Positions 12,642 to 23,290 are shown, counted from the stretch's first letter. The stretch is DNA of 64,000 nt from Kingdonia uniflora (GCA_014058105.1 JACGCM010000715.1:4092001-4156000); one strand, 5' to 3'. Notes: generated by a model not told the origin, from the sequence alone. A program made the numbers and translations.

Positions 12642-12960
12642 TCATCTTCTATCATCTTCTTCTATTTCACTAAATAGCCAATCATTTTTGTTCTTCCTTC
12701 TTATGTGGTAATGTATGATGCAACATGCAATAATAATCTTCACTTGTGTTTCAAATGGATAAGGATGAGCTATTCTCAATATAGCAAAACGAGCCTTCAA
12801 TATGCCAAAAATGCATTTTATAACATTTCTGGCCGACGAGTGTCGGTGATTGTATAACTCCTTTGCATTACTTGGATTATCACCACCATTAAATTTGCTT
12901 AAATGATATCGAACACCACGAAATGGCGCAAGAAAACCTTGTATATTTGCAAAACCTGCA

Positions 12961-12996
<36 letters not shown>

Positions 12997-13679
12997 ATAT
13001 ATATTTAGTATCTATTCAAATTTAATTATAACATATTTTTGCACTCGAAAGTTAATAACTAATACATTCAGGGATTTGAAGCTTATCCTCCCATGTCAAA
13101 GCTGATTGTAGTATACGTGAGTCTGAAGCCGAACATTCCTAGCCCGCCAAAACATACTGAAATTGCAAATCGAATGAACATGTAGCTAAAACATTTTGTG
13201 AAATACTGCCTTTCCGATTGCAAAATGCTCCTTGATTATCAGTTTTTATAAGCGTTGGGATGTGTGTTCAATCTATTGGCTCCACGCAATCCTTATGAAA
13301 ATTGCATAAAATGTGAAAGTAAGAAATTCAAAAGGAAAGTCAATTTTTAATAAAATTCTAACTTTAAAATAGTGAAAAAAAATCTTGGATCATTTAAGAT
13401 CTCGCTCAAAGTATCAGGCTTTACAGGCTGCAAGAATTTTGGTGCAAGAGAAACAACATCATCTAAAACAGTGTTAAAGTGACGACTAATAGTTTCTCCG
13501 GAATGTTGATATCGTTCTTGAATAATTCTATTGCGTTCGTCATGATCAATAACATATAAGAACATTGCTACTTGCTCATCAACATCAACTCCTCTCATAT
13601 CTCGCAAAGAACCTTCCGTTCTTAAAATATCACACAACTTTTGAAAGACATGCTTATTCATACGAAGGTTTTCATACAT
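12642..13679 (-). pseudogene. PIF/Harbinger transposase (DDE_4 / HARBI1-like), broken
   Basis: This would be the nuclease of the element. Read on minus, an N-terminal helical part (13679-13347: MYENLRMNKHVFQKLCDIL, then HSGETISRHFNTVL) leads to FHKDC and the first catalytic Asp in EPID, followed by a stop where the family has Gly (about 13275). Next come the CNRKGSISQNVLATCSFDLQF block, WEGSA-like WECSASDSRIL with the second Asp, and DAGFANIQGFLAPFRGVRYHL. The last part holds RNVIKCIFGILKARF and the C-terminal helices. A (CA)n tract interrupts the DDE domain before DAGF. An intron is likely near 13320. It is non-functional because of the stop and the repeat. Confidence 0.85.
12965..12994. repeat. 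(CA)15 microsatellite inside the transposase
   Basis: An uninterrupted CA dinucleotide run lies between two conserved blocks of the Harbinger DDE domain. On minus it reads as alternating Cys-Val in frame with the following DAGF block. Confidence 0.9.
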
Positions 13680-14165
13680 CCGAACAAGATTACCGTTTAC
13701 TAACTCGGCGATGTATTCTTTACCAGTTATTTAATTTTGAATTGCGATATGGTTCTCTTGAAATATGATTCACGTAGTAATGAGAAGTTGCCACTGTAGC
13801 TGCAGTTGTAGCCAAGACAATCATATCTTCTTCATCAGAATCATAGTCACCCATCATACTTCACTTCCTGCATTTTTATAAATCATTCATTATATAAAAT
13901 TAATAAATTAACATTTAAAAACTTAAATAACCATACAATCGGAAATAAAAGAATTTCTTTAAACTTTAATAATTTATATCAAAACTAATAATAAGATAAT
14001 TTATTGCCAACTTATTGTGTAATATTACATTAAAGCTTAAATGAACTAACAAATCAATGACGGAATGTCTTATTTAAATAATAACTAAACCAATTAAAAA
14101 TAATTTTAGGGGTTACAATCCTTATTGTCTTTCCTAGGATTTATATTTTACATCAACCACGTTTT

Positions 14166-14430
14166 TCATTTTTTTTCGGCTAGGTTGAGAAACATTCTCG
14201 CTTTTCCTTCATCCTCGAGAAGATCGCAAGCTTTTAAGTAATCACCCTCTAATAAACTAGAAATAGCGTCAAACACTTCAATGACATTTGGTTTATTTTT
14301 ACTCTCCGATCTCCTATTTTTCATTCCATCAACTGCGGATGTAATTGATTTTAAAGCATCAATCATGTCTTCACCAGTATTATGCAACCACGAAGATGAT
14401 TGATGCTTACATAGTTGGGTCTACAATTAT
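14166..14430 (-). pseudogene. Harbinger ORF1, Myb/SANT-like protein, C-terminal exon
   Basis: On minus, an acceptor-like TAATTGTAG precedes about 85 codons: SSSWLHNTGEDMIDALKS..., then a linker and FDAISSLLEGDYLKACDLLE... ending at 14166. This matches the C-terminal part of the Myb/SANT-like partner proteins found in PIF/Harbinger elements, which in the family help the transposase bind DNA and enter the nucleus. The N-terminal Myb part is not clearly visible in this window. Its position next to the transposase on the same strand supports the call. Confidence 0.65.
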
Positions 14431-14695
14431 GAATAAAAGTTGGATTTTAGATTACTTACAAAAAATACCATGTTGTTGGTATACTTGTACTTGATACTAG
14501 TAGGGGTATTATGCAACCGCTCATTAGGTTGACGTATAAACTTGAGCAGAGACATAGTGAGATAACATTGCTTGTTTCAAAGTTTCTCATTAGATTTTAT
14601 AGATTGCAAAGTAACGTACAACTAAAATTAAGTACCTTAACTGCAGGTTCAACAAGATTTACAAGCTCTAATCCACAATACAAATAAAGAAATTA

Positions 14696-15300
14696 TAAAA
14701 CGAATAATTGCACGAAGAACACATCAATTGGTTGGGAAAATCCCTTTAAGAGTTTTAATTTCTTAATCGAATTTAATTACAATTGAATTACTCTCAAGCC
14801 CTAAGTCTCTCTCTCAAAACTTTGATTGATCTAACCTCCGATAATCTTACCTAGCCTTACCCCTTTTATAAGGGTTCCAAGTCCTAGTTACAAAATAGGA
14901 CAAATATTCCCTTAAATGCCTAATAAAATAGGCTAAATCGTGCCTCTGTTTGAACAGAACAAGTCTTTATTCGAACAGAAAAGATAACAAAAAGTGTATT
15001 CGAATAAACTATTAATGTATTCGAATAAAGCACCTCAGACAAGTTTTTATTCGAATAGAAATCCAAGTGTAATCAAATAAAAAGAAGTGCATTCGAACAT
15101 ACCAAAAGTCCTTTCGAACAGATCACTCAGACACCTGTTTATTCAAATAGGAAAGAAGCATATTCGAATACAAAGGGGTGTATTCGAACATGGCAAAAGT
15201 TTGTTTGAATAGACTTTAAAACAAGTCTAAAAACTCTTCAGATCCTCCTGGATCACGGCTCCCCCATTTAGGAGCCTTGAGCTCCTGCACAAACTAGAAC
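14696..15300 (-). repeat. Left LTR region of the TTCGAA-rich gypsy element
   Basis: The boundaries are approximate, set by where homology to 17931-18580 starts (AATAATTG-YACGAAGAACAC). It contains about twelve near-copies of a TATTCGAATA-like motif between 14940 and 15215, spaced roughly 20-30 bp. Degenerate copies read TTTGAA or TTCAAA, as expected from CpG decay. Confidence 0.7.
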
Positions 15301-15356
15301 TGGAGATGTGGGAATACGGTGATGCCTATTTCCCTGTTGTACCATTTCTTCCCAAC

Positions 15357-15720
15357 TCAGAATGACTCAATACTACACCCTCTTGTAGCATAAACTTTTC
15401 TCTCTAGAATACCATCCTTTTGTAACAGATCTTCTTTTTCCATCCATAAGTCATCAACTGATGGTAGGCGAGTGTCGATCCTAGAATCTTCATCTAAAAG
15501 TGACGGCTTAAATAACTTCAAATGCTCGGTATTAATCACCGAATGCATCATGAAAGATGGTAAATCTAATTGGAAAGTATTATCAACAATATTCTTGAGT
15601 ATAAAAAATGGACCATAACAGATAGGTTTGAGCTTCTTACCTTCCTCCTTAAGCCGTTCCTTACCCAAATACAACCAAACTAGGTCGCCCTTTTAAAAAG
15701 TACACTCAACCCGATGTTTG
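15357..15720 (-). pseudogene. Gypsy integrase C-terminal end, left copy
   Basis: On minus it reads YLGKERLKEEGKKLKPICYG, PFFILKNIVDNTFQLDLP and INTEHLKLFKPSLLDED, the post-catalytic tail typical of plant chromovirus polyproteins. It ends at 15357 and is homologous to 18860-18591. It connects upstream to the catalytic integrase at 16100-16639 through frames broken by stops. Confidence 0.75.
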
Positions 15721-17290
15721 TCGTATCGAGCCTTATACTTTACTTGAGTTTTCTCCAATTGTGCTTCAACCGCCTCATGAACCTTGCTTATCCTCTCAAT
15801 AAAATGCTGAGCTTTAACCTATTCCTCTTCCTTGATCCCTGACACCGTCTTGTCGCCAAGACTAAAGGCCAAATCAAAAGGGCTTTGAGGCAAGTACTCC
15901 AAACAAACTTCAAATATAAACATCAAAGTTAAACCATGAATCGCCCGGTTAAACACAAACTGAAGATACGGTAAACTCTCATCTCAAGTTTCAGAATGCT
16001 TAAAATGGATTCCCCGTAGTAAATGTATCAAAGTGCGATTAACTACCTCTGTTTGCCTGTCTGTCTGCAGATGAGAAATGGTACTTCTCTTCAACTTAGT
16101 GTCCATCATTCCCCACACGATCTCCAGAAATGCCCCATTAAGCGGCTATCCCTATCAAAAATAATAGAAGAAGGGAGCCCAAAATACCTCTAAACGTCTC
16201 TGAAAAACAATCGTGTTGCTCCTTCCCCGGTGACCGTCTTCTGGCATGGAATAAGAATAATCATCTTGCTGAATCGATCCACCACCACAAACAAATAGTC
16301 CTTCTTACACCTGGTCATGGGTAAACTACCCATAAAATCTATCGAAATACTCTCCCAAGATCAGCTAGGAACTGGTAATGGTAAGTAAAGTCCTATATTC
16401 TGATCGGAAGGCTTCGATGTGTTACATAGCACGCAACCATGAACCACACGAGCAACATCTACCTGCATCTTCGGCCAATAGACATAACGGTACAAATTCA
16501 AAAGAGTCTTCTTAACCCCGAAATTACCTGCCACCCAAGAATAATGAGCCTCTCGAATCCAATGCAAACGGTCTCCACCCTCAGGAATATATAGTAGACT
16601 ACCCTGTAAATCAAACCATCCATCAAAATATACTCGCATATCTTGCCTTGCAATAATTTCTCGTGAATCACACTGATCTCCTTGTCGTCGTTATACCCTA
16701 TAACGTACTTAAAAGGAATAATAGGTTGAATCTGCACAACTATCAATAAAGTAGAAATAATTGGTAATGGGGGTCGAGATAACATATCAGCCATCTTGTT
16801 GCCCACTCCTTTCTTATACTTGATCGATAAAGTAAACTGCTGAAGGTACGACATCCACTTCATAAGGCAAGCTTGCTGTAGCTTGGACTACGTTGATAGG
16901 AACTGTAATGGTTTGTGATCGGAATGTACCACAACCTCCTTCCCCAATAAGTAACTCCGCCAATGTTTTATTGATTGATATAACGTGTAGAACTCGTTAT
17001 CGTAGGTAGGATAGTTGCGTACTACTCCTGTAAACATCTCAAAATAGTAAGTAACCGACTTTTCATCCTCTAAAAGGATTGCCCCCAATACATAGTCTGA
17101 CGCATCTGTCTCAACCTCAAAAGGCCGCTACAAATTGGGTAACGCTAACACTGGTGCATATGTAATCTTGCGCTTTAGTAACAAAAAAATCTTCTCATGG
17201 TGTCCTTCCCACACAAACTATAACCCAGTCTTCATCAAAAAATGTAATGATGTGGCTATTTGTGAAAAATGCCGAATAAACATCTTTAAA
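15721..17290 (-). pseudogene. Gypsy pol: RT remnant, RNase H and integrase, broken
   Basis: Read on minus from 17290: only the RT thumb/connection remains (FIRHFSQIA, then FVWEGHHEKIFLLLK and ITYAPVLALPNL). RNase H follows with ETDASDYVLGAIL and EFYTLYQSIKHWR, then VVVHSDHKPLQF and MADMLSRPP. The integrase zinc-binding HHCC segment comes next (HWIREAHYS, NLYRYVYWPKMQ, VVHGCVLCNTSK), then the catalytic core to about 15960. The RT palm with YVDD is absent, so there is an internal deletion between protease and thumb. Many stops are present. Confidence 0.75.
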
Positions 17291-17730
17291 TTATGACAAA
17301 AATCCATAAAACTCCTCACTAACGTCACTGTATGGCTTATGATGGACCACAGTAGCCAAACCCATCTTCTTTACTGCCGCCTCAGAAATCAAATTCTTCT
17401 GACTACCCTGATCAATAATGGTCTCGACTAAGCTCTGCTTCACTTGAATGTTGACATAAAAAAGTTCTTCCCGACTCGCCTTGTCGATAGTTATAGGTTG
17501 CTTAAACATTAGAGTAAGCTTATGATCTAACTTATCTAAATCTGGAACATCCACAATCGTTGTGGCTAGTACACGTTTCTTTTTCTTTCCCCTCTCCTCC
17601 TTCGGGCGAAGCTCCAGATGAAGTTTTTAACATTTATCTAAAATGTACCCATTAGCCTTACAATGACTACAGGAATTCCCCTTGGATGAAGGCCCCTATC
17701 CTTTGGACTCCCCTTTCTTATCATACTTCT
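17291..17730 (-). pseudogene. Gypsy zinc knuckle and aspartic protease, partial
   Basis: On minus, a CCHC-like knuckle (about 17690-17640: SSKGNSCSHCKANGY) precedes the protease segment 17554-17291, which has VETIIDQGSQKNLISEAAVKKMGL. The motif IIDQGSQKN stands where active gypsy proteases have a D-S/T-G triad, so Gly-3 is shifted and activity is unlikely. The frame ends in EFYGF sequence that abuts RT-thumb coding sequence, which marks the deletion. Confidence 0.65.
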
Positions 17731-17932
17731 AATTAGACTTATACCCCGACTTTCTCTTGTCGTCTTTCTTGTCACTTTTTAAGTACTTGCCTTCAATAGC
17801 AATTGCTTTAATGGTTGCATCTTCAATATTTTCTACATTAAAGAGCTTTAATTCTCTTCTAATGGACTCTGACAAACCTCCCGTATACTTCATGAACACC
17901 TCATACTCATCCATATCAATATCTAAAACAAA
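17729..17932 (-). pseudogene. Gypsy gag fragment, 5' truncated
   Basis: On minus, MDEYEVFMKYTGGLSESIRR and ELKLFNVENIEDATIKAIAI are typical of the C-terminal half of chromovirus Gag. The upstream frame crosses at about 17931 directly into LTR sequence, so the N-terminal half and the PBS are missing. Confidence 0.65.
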
Positions 17933-18580
17933 TAATTGTACGAAGAACACACCAATTGGTTGGGAAAATACCTTTAAGAGCTTCAATTGCTTAATCGAAG
18001 TTAATTATAATGAAATTACTCTCAAGCCTAAAGTCTCTATCTCAGAACTTTGATTGATCTAACCTCCGATAAACTTGCTTAGCCTTGCCCCTTTTATAAG
18101 GGTTATAAGTCCTAATTACAAAATATGACAAATATGCCCTTATATGCCTAAATAAATAAGTTGAATTGCGCCTCTGCGCGAACAGAACAAGTCTCTATTC
18201 GAACAGAAAACATAGTAGAAAGTGTATTCGAATAGAATATTAATGTATTTAAATAAAACATCTCATGCAGGTTTTTATTCGAATAGAAATAAAAGTGTAT
18301 TCGAATAAAATGCAGTGTATTCGAACATACCAAAAGTCTGTTCGAACAGAATACTCAGACACCTGTTTATTCGAATAGGAAAGAAGTCTATTCGAGTACA
18401 AAGAGGTGTATTCAAACAGACCAAAATTATGTTTGAATAGACTTTAAATCAAGTTTAAAAACTCTTCAGATCCACCTAGATCATTGCTCCCCCCTTTCGG
18501 AGTCTTGAGCTTTTGCTCAAGCTAGAACTGGAGATGTGAGAATGCGGCGATGCTTATTTCCCTACTGTAGCACTTCGACT
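17931..18580 (-). repeat. Right LTR region of the TTCGAA-rich gypsy element
   Basis: It is homologous to 14696-15300 over its whole length, including the TTCGAA cluster (18178-18440) and the GCTAGAACTGGAGATGTG block. It is followed on the right by an integrase tail (18591-18860) as in the left copy, which identifies it as the 3' LTR of a second element copy. Confidence 0.7.
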
Positions 18581-18590
18581 TGCTAGGTAG

Positions 18591-18860
18591 CTAACATTTC
18601 TTCCCAATTTGGAACGACCCAATACTACCCCATCTTGTAGCATGAACTTTTCTCTCTAGAATACCTTCCTCCAGCAACTGATCTTCTCTTTCCATCCATA
18701 AGTCATCAACTGACGGTAGGTGAGTATCGATTATAGATTCTTCATCTAAAAGAGACGGCTCAAACAACTTTAAATGTTTGGCATTAATCACCAAATACAT
18801 CTTCATGAAAGGTGGTAAATCTAATTGGAAAGCATTGCCACCAATCTTCTTAAGTATCAA
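18591..18860 (-). pseudogene. Gypsy integrase C-terminal end, right copy
   Basis: On minus it reads ILKKIGGNAFQLDLPPFMK, NAKHLKLFEPSLLDEESIID and LPSVDDLWMEREDQLLEEGI. It is colinear with 15674-15357 and shows which way the second copy points. Beyond 18860 a short repeat of the LTR sequence (ACTCTTCAGATCCTCATGGA) marks another break. Confidence 0.7.
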
Positions 18861-18885
18861 AAACTCTTCAGATCCTCATGGATCA

Positions 18886-19000
18886 AGCTCAATTGGCAAT
18901 TTAATCCAAATACCCTTCTTCCCCTGCGCAACCAATATAACCACACAGATTAATACAGTTAAAAGAAGATATGTGTTCACTACAATGGTTAGAGCATAAG
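18886..19000 (-). pseudogene. Possible signal-peptide fragment of a receptor-like kinase
   Basis: On minus, a strongly hydrophobic stretch (YLLLTVLICVVILVAQGKKG) resembles the N-terminal signal peptide of LRK10L-type receptor kinases. It is cut on its 3' side by gypsy sequence. The neighbouring kinase fragment at 20.1 kb is on the opposite strand, so they are not one gene. This is weak evidence based on hydrophobicity and location only. Confidence 0.2.
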
Positions 19001-20050
19001 TAACAGTACTTATTGGATTGCATATTGCAGGAAAGAAATCTTCATGCTAGTGAAACATATAAATGTCATATGCCTTCTCTTGTTAGAAGGGTATATCACT
19101 TTCATCTGTTGTAACACAGTTCTTCAAAATGACTAATCAAAAGACTTTATACTAAAAACTCTAGAGATGTGTTTGCACCATTCTGAGAAAGGTAAGACTC
19201 ATAACTGAATGTAACCATGAATGACACCATTTTCTAATAACCTTGAGATATTATTCAAAACACATATTGGTTGAACTTCAGATAAAGAATTTTTTTCATA
19301 AGAATAACTACCCTTTAACACCCAAACTGTCCACTGAAATTTGTTCCCACATTAGAACTACCAGCAGTGTTGCTAAATAAGGTAGACAAAATGAAATCTG
19401 TAAAGATGTTATCAAACCAAAATACACAACTCAATGCAAGATTAAAGAAATTTAAATTCATACTTTGACCCAAAAAAGCAACTAGACATTTAGTCTAATT
19501 CATAGTGAGGTAGACATTTATGTATAGATGTGTATTCAGGCCATGAACCAAAAGGTTTTTCCAGAGCACAAGTTCATATAGGCAGCCTCTAATAGCAAAT
19601 AGAACATTTATGAATAGCGGCTCCTTCAAATAATGTCCCTTTCAAGTTGCACTTAACTAGAAGAGTAGTATGTCTAGTCCGCTAAGTCCCTTATCCCTTC
19701 TTACCCATTCTCCCTGACTAGAACATTGTTCAACCACTACAACACTATTTATTATATCTTGGTATGCACATTATGGAGGTAAGCCTAAACATTGTTGTAC
19801 ATGCTCGTGATATGGTGCTTACAAGAAACTGCTTCCAAGTCCTAAGCAAAATGGGACAATATTTTTCGGCGGTAAATAATATAATCAAAAGGAAGATAGT
19901 AAATTAAAATAAGTACCTATTGTATGTTGGGGATCTCTCTGATATTAACCTGCGGGTTCAAGATATTAATTTTTGAGCTGTACTAGTACTTGATACCAGT
20001 GTGGGTATTAGGCAATCGCTTGTCTAGCGTAACAAAAGGAAAAATTCACC
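19001..20050. other. Non-coding stretch, nothing recognised
   Basis: AT-rich DNA without long open frames. A short segment near 19985-20030 resembles 14487-14530 in the Harbinger element, which may be chance or a small duplication. Confidence 0.4.
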
Positions 20051-20084
20051 TTAAAGAATATAATAATGTGTTAAGCTATGGCAT

Positions 20085-20505
20085 TTTGGTGTACTCTAAG
20101 ACCTTATTAGAAGAATGACAAATTCGTTCAAAGAAAAACTGGGTAAAGGTGGTTTTGGTGGTGTCTTCAAAGGGAAACTTCTCGACGGTCGACTAGTAGT
20201 TTTGTAGGTGATGAGAGAGTCCAAAGCTGACGGGGAAGATTTTATAAATAAAGTGGCAAGCATTAACAGAACTTTACATGCAAAAGTTGTGAGCTTGCTA
20301 GGATTTTTCTTTGATGGGTTTAAAAGAACGCTTATCTATGAATTCATGTCCAAGGGTTCTTTTTGAAAAGCTCATCTACAATAATAAACCGTTAGAAACA
20401 AGTTCAAGCCTTCCATGGGAAAAGCTATATGAAATTGTGGTTGGAGTTAGTCGTGGACTTGAGTACATGCATCGGGGATGCAACACACTAGCGTACATAA
20501 ACTAA
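20085..20505 (+). pseudogene. LRK10L / PR5K-like receptor kinase, kinase-domain fragment
   Basis: The fragment reads MTNSFKEKLGKGGFGGVFKG with the glycine-rich loop GKGGFG, then a stop (TAG) where the invariant ATP-binding Lys is expected. Next come EDFINKVASINRTLHAKVVS, LLGFFFDGFKRTLIYEFM and a stop after SKGSF. In the next frame LPWEKLYEIVVGVSRGLEYM and HRGCNT follow. It ends just before the catalytic HFD/HRD loop; downstream DNA is unrelated. This pattern is typical of leaf-rust-10-like receptor kinases. Missing extracellular part, two stops, frameshifts and truncation make it a pseudogene. Confidence 0.85.
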
Positions 20506-21600
20506 AATTGTACACTTGAGCTTCTAACTTACTTACAAGGTGAAATACAAAAGATAAGATCACGCGGTTTTGGCTCTTGGGGTTATAAGTTTTTAACTTA
20601 CTTTTAAAACCCCTTAAACATTGTAGTTTAGTTATGAGAAATGCAGCAATTTGCCCACGATCCACAAAAAAAATGTGTGGCTAGGATTTCCCGACTTGTA
20701 ACTTGCTAGATGATCATTGTTTCTAGAACTAGTAGATGTATTTGAAGAATACACAAAATTTGATCCTGATTCATGACTTTCAGACGATTTAGATTGCTTA
20801 CGAGGAAGTTTACCCATTATTTTCTTAAACATGATGGTGATAAAGTAACAAACACCCTTTACTCTAAAACCCTTTAAATCCACAACCCAAATCGCATTCA
20901 ATCAATAACTTCCATTTCAGCTCAACTATCCACAACCCAGATTACATCCAAATCAAAGGGAGTGATTTTCCTTCTCTCAAACGCTAAACCCCACGCTTGA
21001 AGTCTCAATCAAACCCATTTCAGTATTTTTGCCACTAAAAACCCCCCACTTTGCAATCTTAAAACCAGTAACTCAACATCATTTCCACAACCCACCAAAA
21101 AAATCCTAATTTTTCCCACAAAATCAAACACGAACCCAATGATCAAGTGTAACTTCCTAATTTCAAGATTAATTCCTCTGTTCTTCTTCAGTTAAGAAAA
21201 CATAGAAGCTATAAAAAGTCAAATAAACAACTTTTTATACTAAAACAAAGAAATTTAGTAACTTTTTTTAGCAAGATCAAAACTTTAGAAGATCTGGGTG
21301 TGATCTAAAACAAAACCCCAATATTGAGATATGAGAGAGATAAAGATAAAGAGAGAGTTGATTCTCGAGGACAAAAAAAGAGGCGTACCTGGTTTTCTTT
21401 GGAGAATCTTCTCTTCACTCGAAAAGTTGGAGAAGAGAGAAAAACTTCGAGTGACAAGTTGAAGAAGAGAGGAAACTTTTGCGATTTTGAAAAAATAGTT
21501 AAATTCATTCTGTTTTTAAAATATGTTGAAGTTTCCTCGAAAGAACTGGCTTTCCTCAAATTTTGGAGAAGACTAGTTCAAAGTAAAACTCAAAAACTTA
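20506..21600. other. Non-coding or unrecognised stretch
   Basis: On minus, 20820-20640 has a Ser-rich open frame starting MGKLPRKQSKSSESHESGSN that could be a first exon, preceded by C/T-rich sequence (21300-21560) resembling a 5' leader. I recognise no family and no downstream exon. Confidence 0.3.
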
Positions 21601-21604
21601 AGTC

Positions 21605-21689
21605 CCACATGTTACCAAACATTGATTTTATCATCTGAAACAGTTTTGAACTGAACTAGCCCAGTTTTAGAGAGTACCAAAATAGGCCC
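21605..21689. other. Harbinger/Tourist-like right terminus
   Basis: Read on minus from 21689: GGGCCTATTTTGGTACTC, later CTAGTTCAGTTC and TGTTTGGTAAC. The left terminus at 12201 has GGGGCTGTTTGAATAACC, TTAGTTCAGTT and TGTTTAGTAA in the same order. It is bounded by TTA at 21690-21692. It may be the right end of the 12201 element or of a separate MITE. Confidence 0.45.
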
Positions 21690-21725
21690 TTAAGGAATTT
21701 CTTTGAATATTGAGTATCACTCACT

Positions 21726-22273
21726 TAGGGCTGGCAATTTAACCTGGGCCATACCTTACCCTGCCCTTAATGAGGCGAGTTTGGTATGACTATATCAGGT
21801 ATGGGGTGGGTCTAGTTTTGTACTTAAATAGATGGGGTCCCGTCACCCGACCCAGTATATAGGTTATGACCTGAATACCCTTAAACCTAGTTCCATTGAA
21901 GACATGTTACTTTTACTTCCTCCTTATTCAAACTTTCATCCTTTGATCCTCAGCTCATTTTTTTCTCTATATATACTTTTAAACCTAAGAAAAATTATCT
22001 TAAATCAATGGCTTTTGACCCAAATTGATGGTTTTCATCTTAAAGCTTCAAAATTCATAAATGGGGTGGGTTTTGCGGGGCGGGCTTGGGAATACCCACT
22101 TAGGATAAATGGGTACTAAGCGGGTGCTGAGGCGGGTTTGGAATAGGTAAATTTTGACGGGGTGGGTTTGGGTATTCCATATTTAAGTTAAATGGTATTG
22201 GGGTAGGTTAATTTGACGGGTATGGGGATGGTATTACTGTACCCACCCCAAATATGACCCATTGCCAGCCTTA
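21726..22273. mobile_element. hAT-like MITE, 548 bp
   Basis: The terminal inverted repeats TAGGGCTGGCAAT and ATTGCCAGCCTTA differ at one place. The flanking 8-bp sequences CACTCACT (21718-21725) and GACTCACT (22274-22281) match 7 of 8, as expected for a hAT target duplication. The inside is rich in GGGTGGG/GCGGGT tracts and has no transposase, so it is non-autonomous. Confidence 0.8.
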
Positions 22274-22281
22274 GACTCACT

Positions 22282-22758
22282 CCTTTGTAGGAGAGGCAAA
22301 ACATGGTGGCCAAAGCCAAAATTGATGACCTTAAGAACATGACCAGTAGGAGGGGAAAAAATACTACTCTTCTCCTGCCACGTCGAATCCCCCTCTAACT
22401 TGCAAAAAAGGAAAAAAAAACTTGCCCTCGTCCTTAAGCTAGGATTGAAAAACCGGTTTTAGGGAGTGGAAAAAAAACAAAAGTAATTTTTGGATGCCCT
22501 TCCCCCATTAATGGAGATGTTCTAAGTCTAAAAATCACAATATGTTTATATTGAAATTGACAAATTATGATGTATTTCCTATGATTTAGTTGTCCACGCC
22601 ATATTATAAATAATATTCTTTCGATTGCAGGAAATGTTATTTTATGTTTAAAAGAATTTTAGAGCATTTGTAGTCGACTCTCTATATTGGCTTAAAGTCA
22701 AATTTGGAGAGACAAATCTCTATAAATTACACCTACATCCGACTCTCCAAATTAAAGT
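22282..22758. other. Unrecognised spacer with MITE-like border sequence
   Basis: There are no genes. The stretch 22665-22758 (GAGCATTTGTAGTCGACTCTC...) resembles the ends of small plant MITEs and is cut by the A3 LTR after AAAGT. Confidence 0.35.
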
Positions 22759-23288
22759 TGTAGGGACCTATGCATCGAGCTGTGATAAGCTCGAACTAAT
22801 CCAGTACCAGACTCACGCAATATACACGTGACATACACTATCAACAATTATACCTGTACGACGAACTAATGATGAGCGTGGCTCAAGCACTACAGATAAA
22901 GTAAAACAAGTCAAAGGCACCTGTCTCCCACGAACTAGCAGTTACAAGTCCAACTGCCACTTGCCCCTACTTTCAGGAGAACACGCTTATGCACAGTGAT
23001 AAACTGAGAAGTGTGGTCTATAAAAAGGATGAGTTTTAGAGGAGAGAGGACCAAGTTTTTCTAGCTTAAGAGATCGCAAAGCTTATAATCAGGCATCAGT
23101 CTCAAGCAATAAAAGTTAAAGTTACTAAATCCTCAAGCCGAGGCTGTGGTTTTTACCTATTCAAATATTTCCACACTAATCACCTGTGTCAATTTCTATA
23201 TTAAGTTATACTAATTCTTGTCATAGGTATATTTGATGTAAGGTCTATTTTAAGCTATTTCAAGCTACTACAAAATTAGGCCATTACA
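22759..23288 (+). repeat. 5' LTR of A3 (A family, 530 bp)
   Basis: It starts TGTAGGGACC and ends CCATTACA. A TATA box (GGTCTATAAAAAGGATG) lies at about 23018 with the RNA start expected shortly after. It carries the family blocks CACCTGTCTCCCACGAACT and GTGGTTTTTACCTATTCA. Confidence 0.85.
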
Positions 23289-23290
23289 TT

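Larger units (their letters stand above)
12201..14470 (-). mobile_element. PIF/Harbinger DNA transposon (left part)
   Basis: A TTA trinucleotide at 12198-12200, the usual PIF/Harbinger target, precedes GGGGCTGTTTGAATAACC, a terminus of the Harbinger/Tourist type. Inside are a DDE transposase (minus) and a separate Myb/SANT-type ORF (minus), the two-gene set typical of plant PIF/Harbinger. A Harbinger-like right terminus followed by TTA ends at 21689 and may close this element, with gypsy and kinase fragments between; that link is uncertain. Both genes carry stops, so the element is inactive. Confidence 0.7.
14696..18885 (-). mobile_element. Rearranged Ty3/gypsy (chromovirus-like) element with two LTR regions
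   Basis: On minus the order is: integrase C-terminal end (18860-18591), LTR region (about 18580-17931), truncated gag (17930-17729), protease (17554-17291), RNase H (17088-16888), integrase (16863-16100) and integrase end (15674-15357). A second LTR region follows (about 15300-14696). The two LTR regions and adjacent integrase ends are clearly homologous. Gag runs straight into LTR sequence without PBS or leader, and the RT core is missing. The locus is therefore a recombined remnant of at least two copies. There is no second RNase H, so the lineage differs from A and B. Confidence 0.75.

Noticed and set aside
14487..14670. Words shared between 14487-14670 and 19915-20030 as a possible target or element border
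   Set aside because: The shared words are in a different order and short; no consistent duplication could be drawn.
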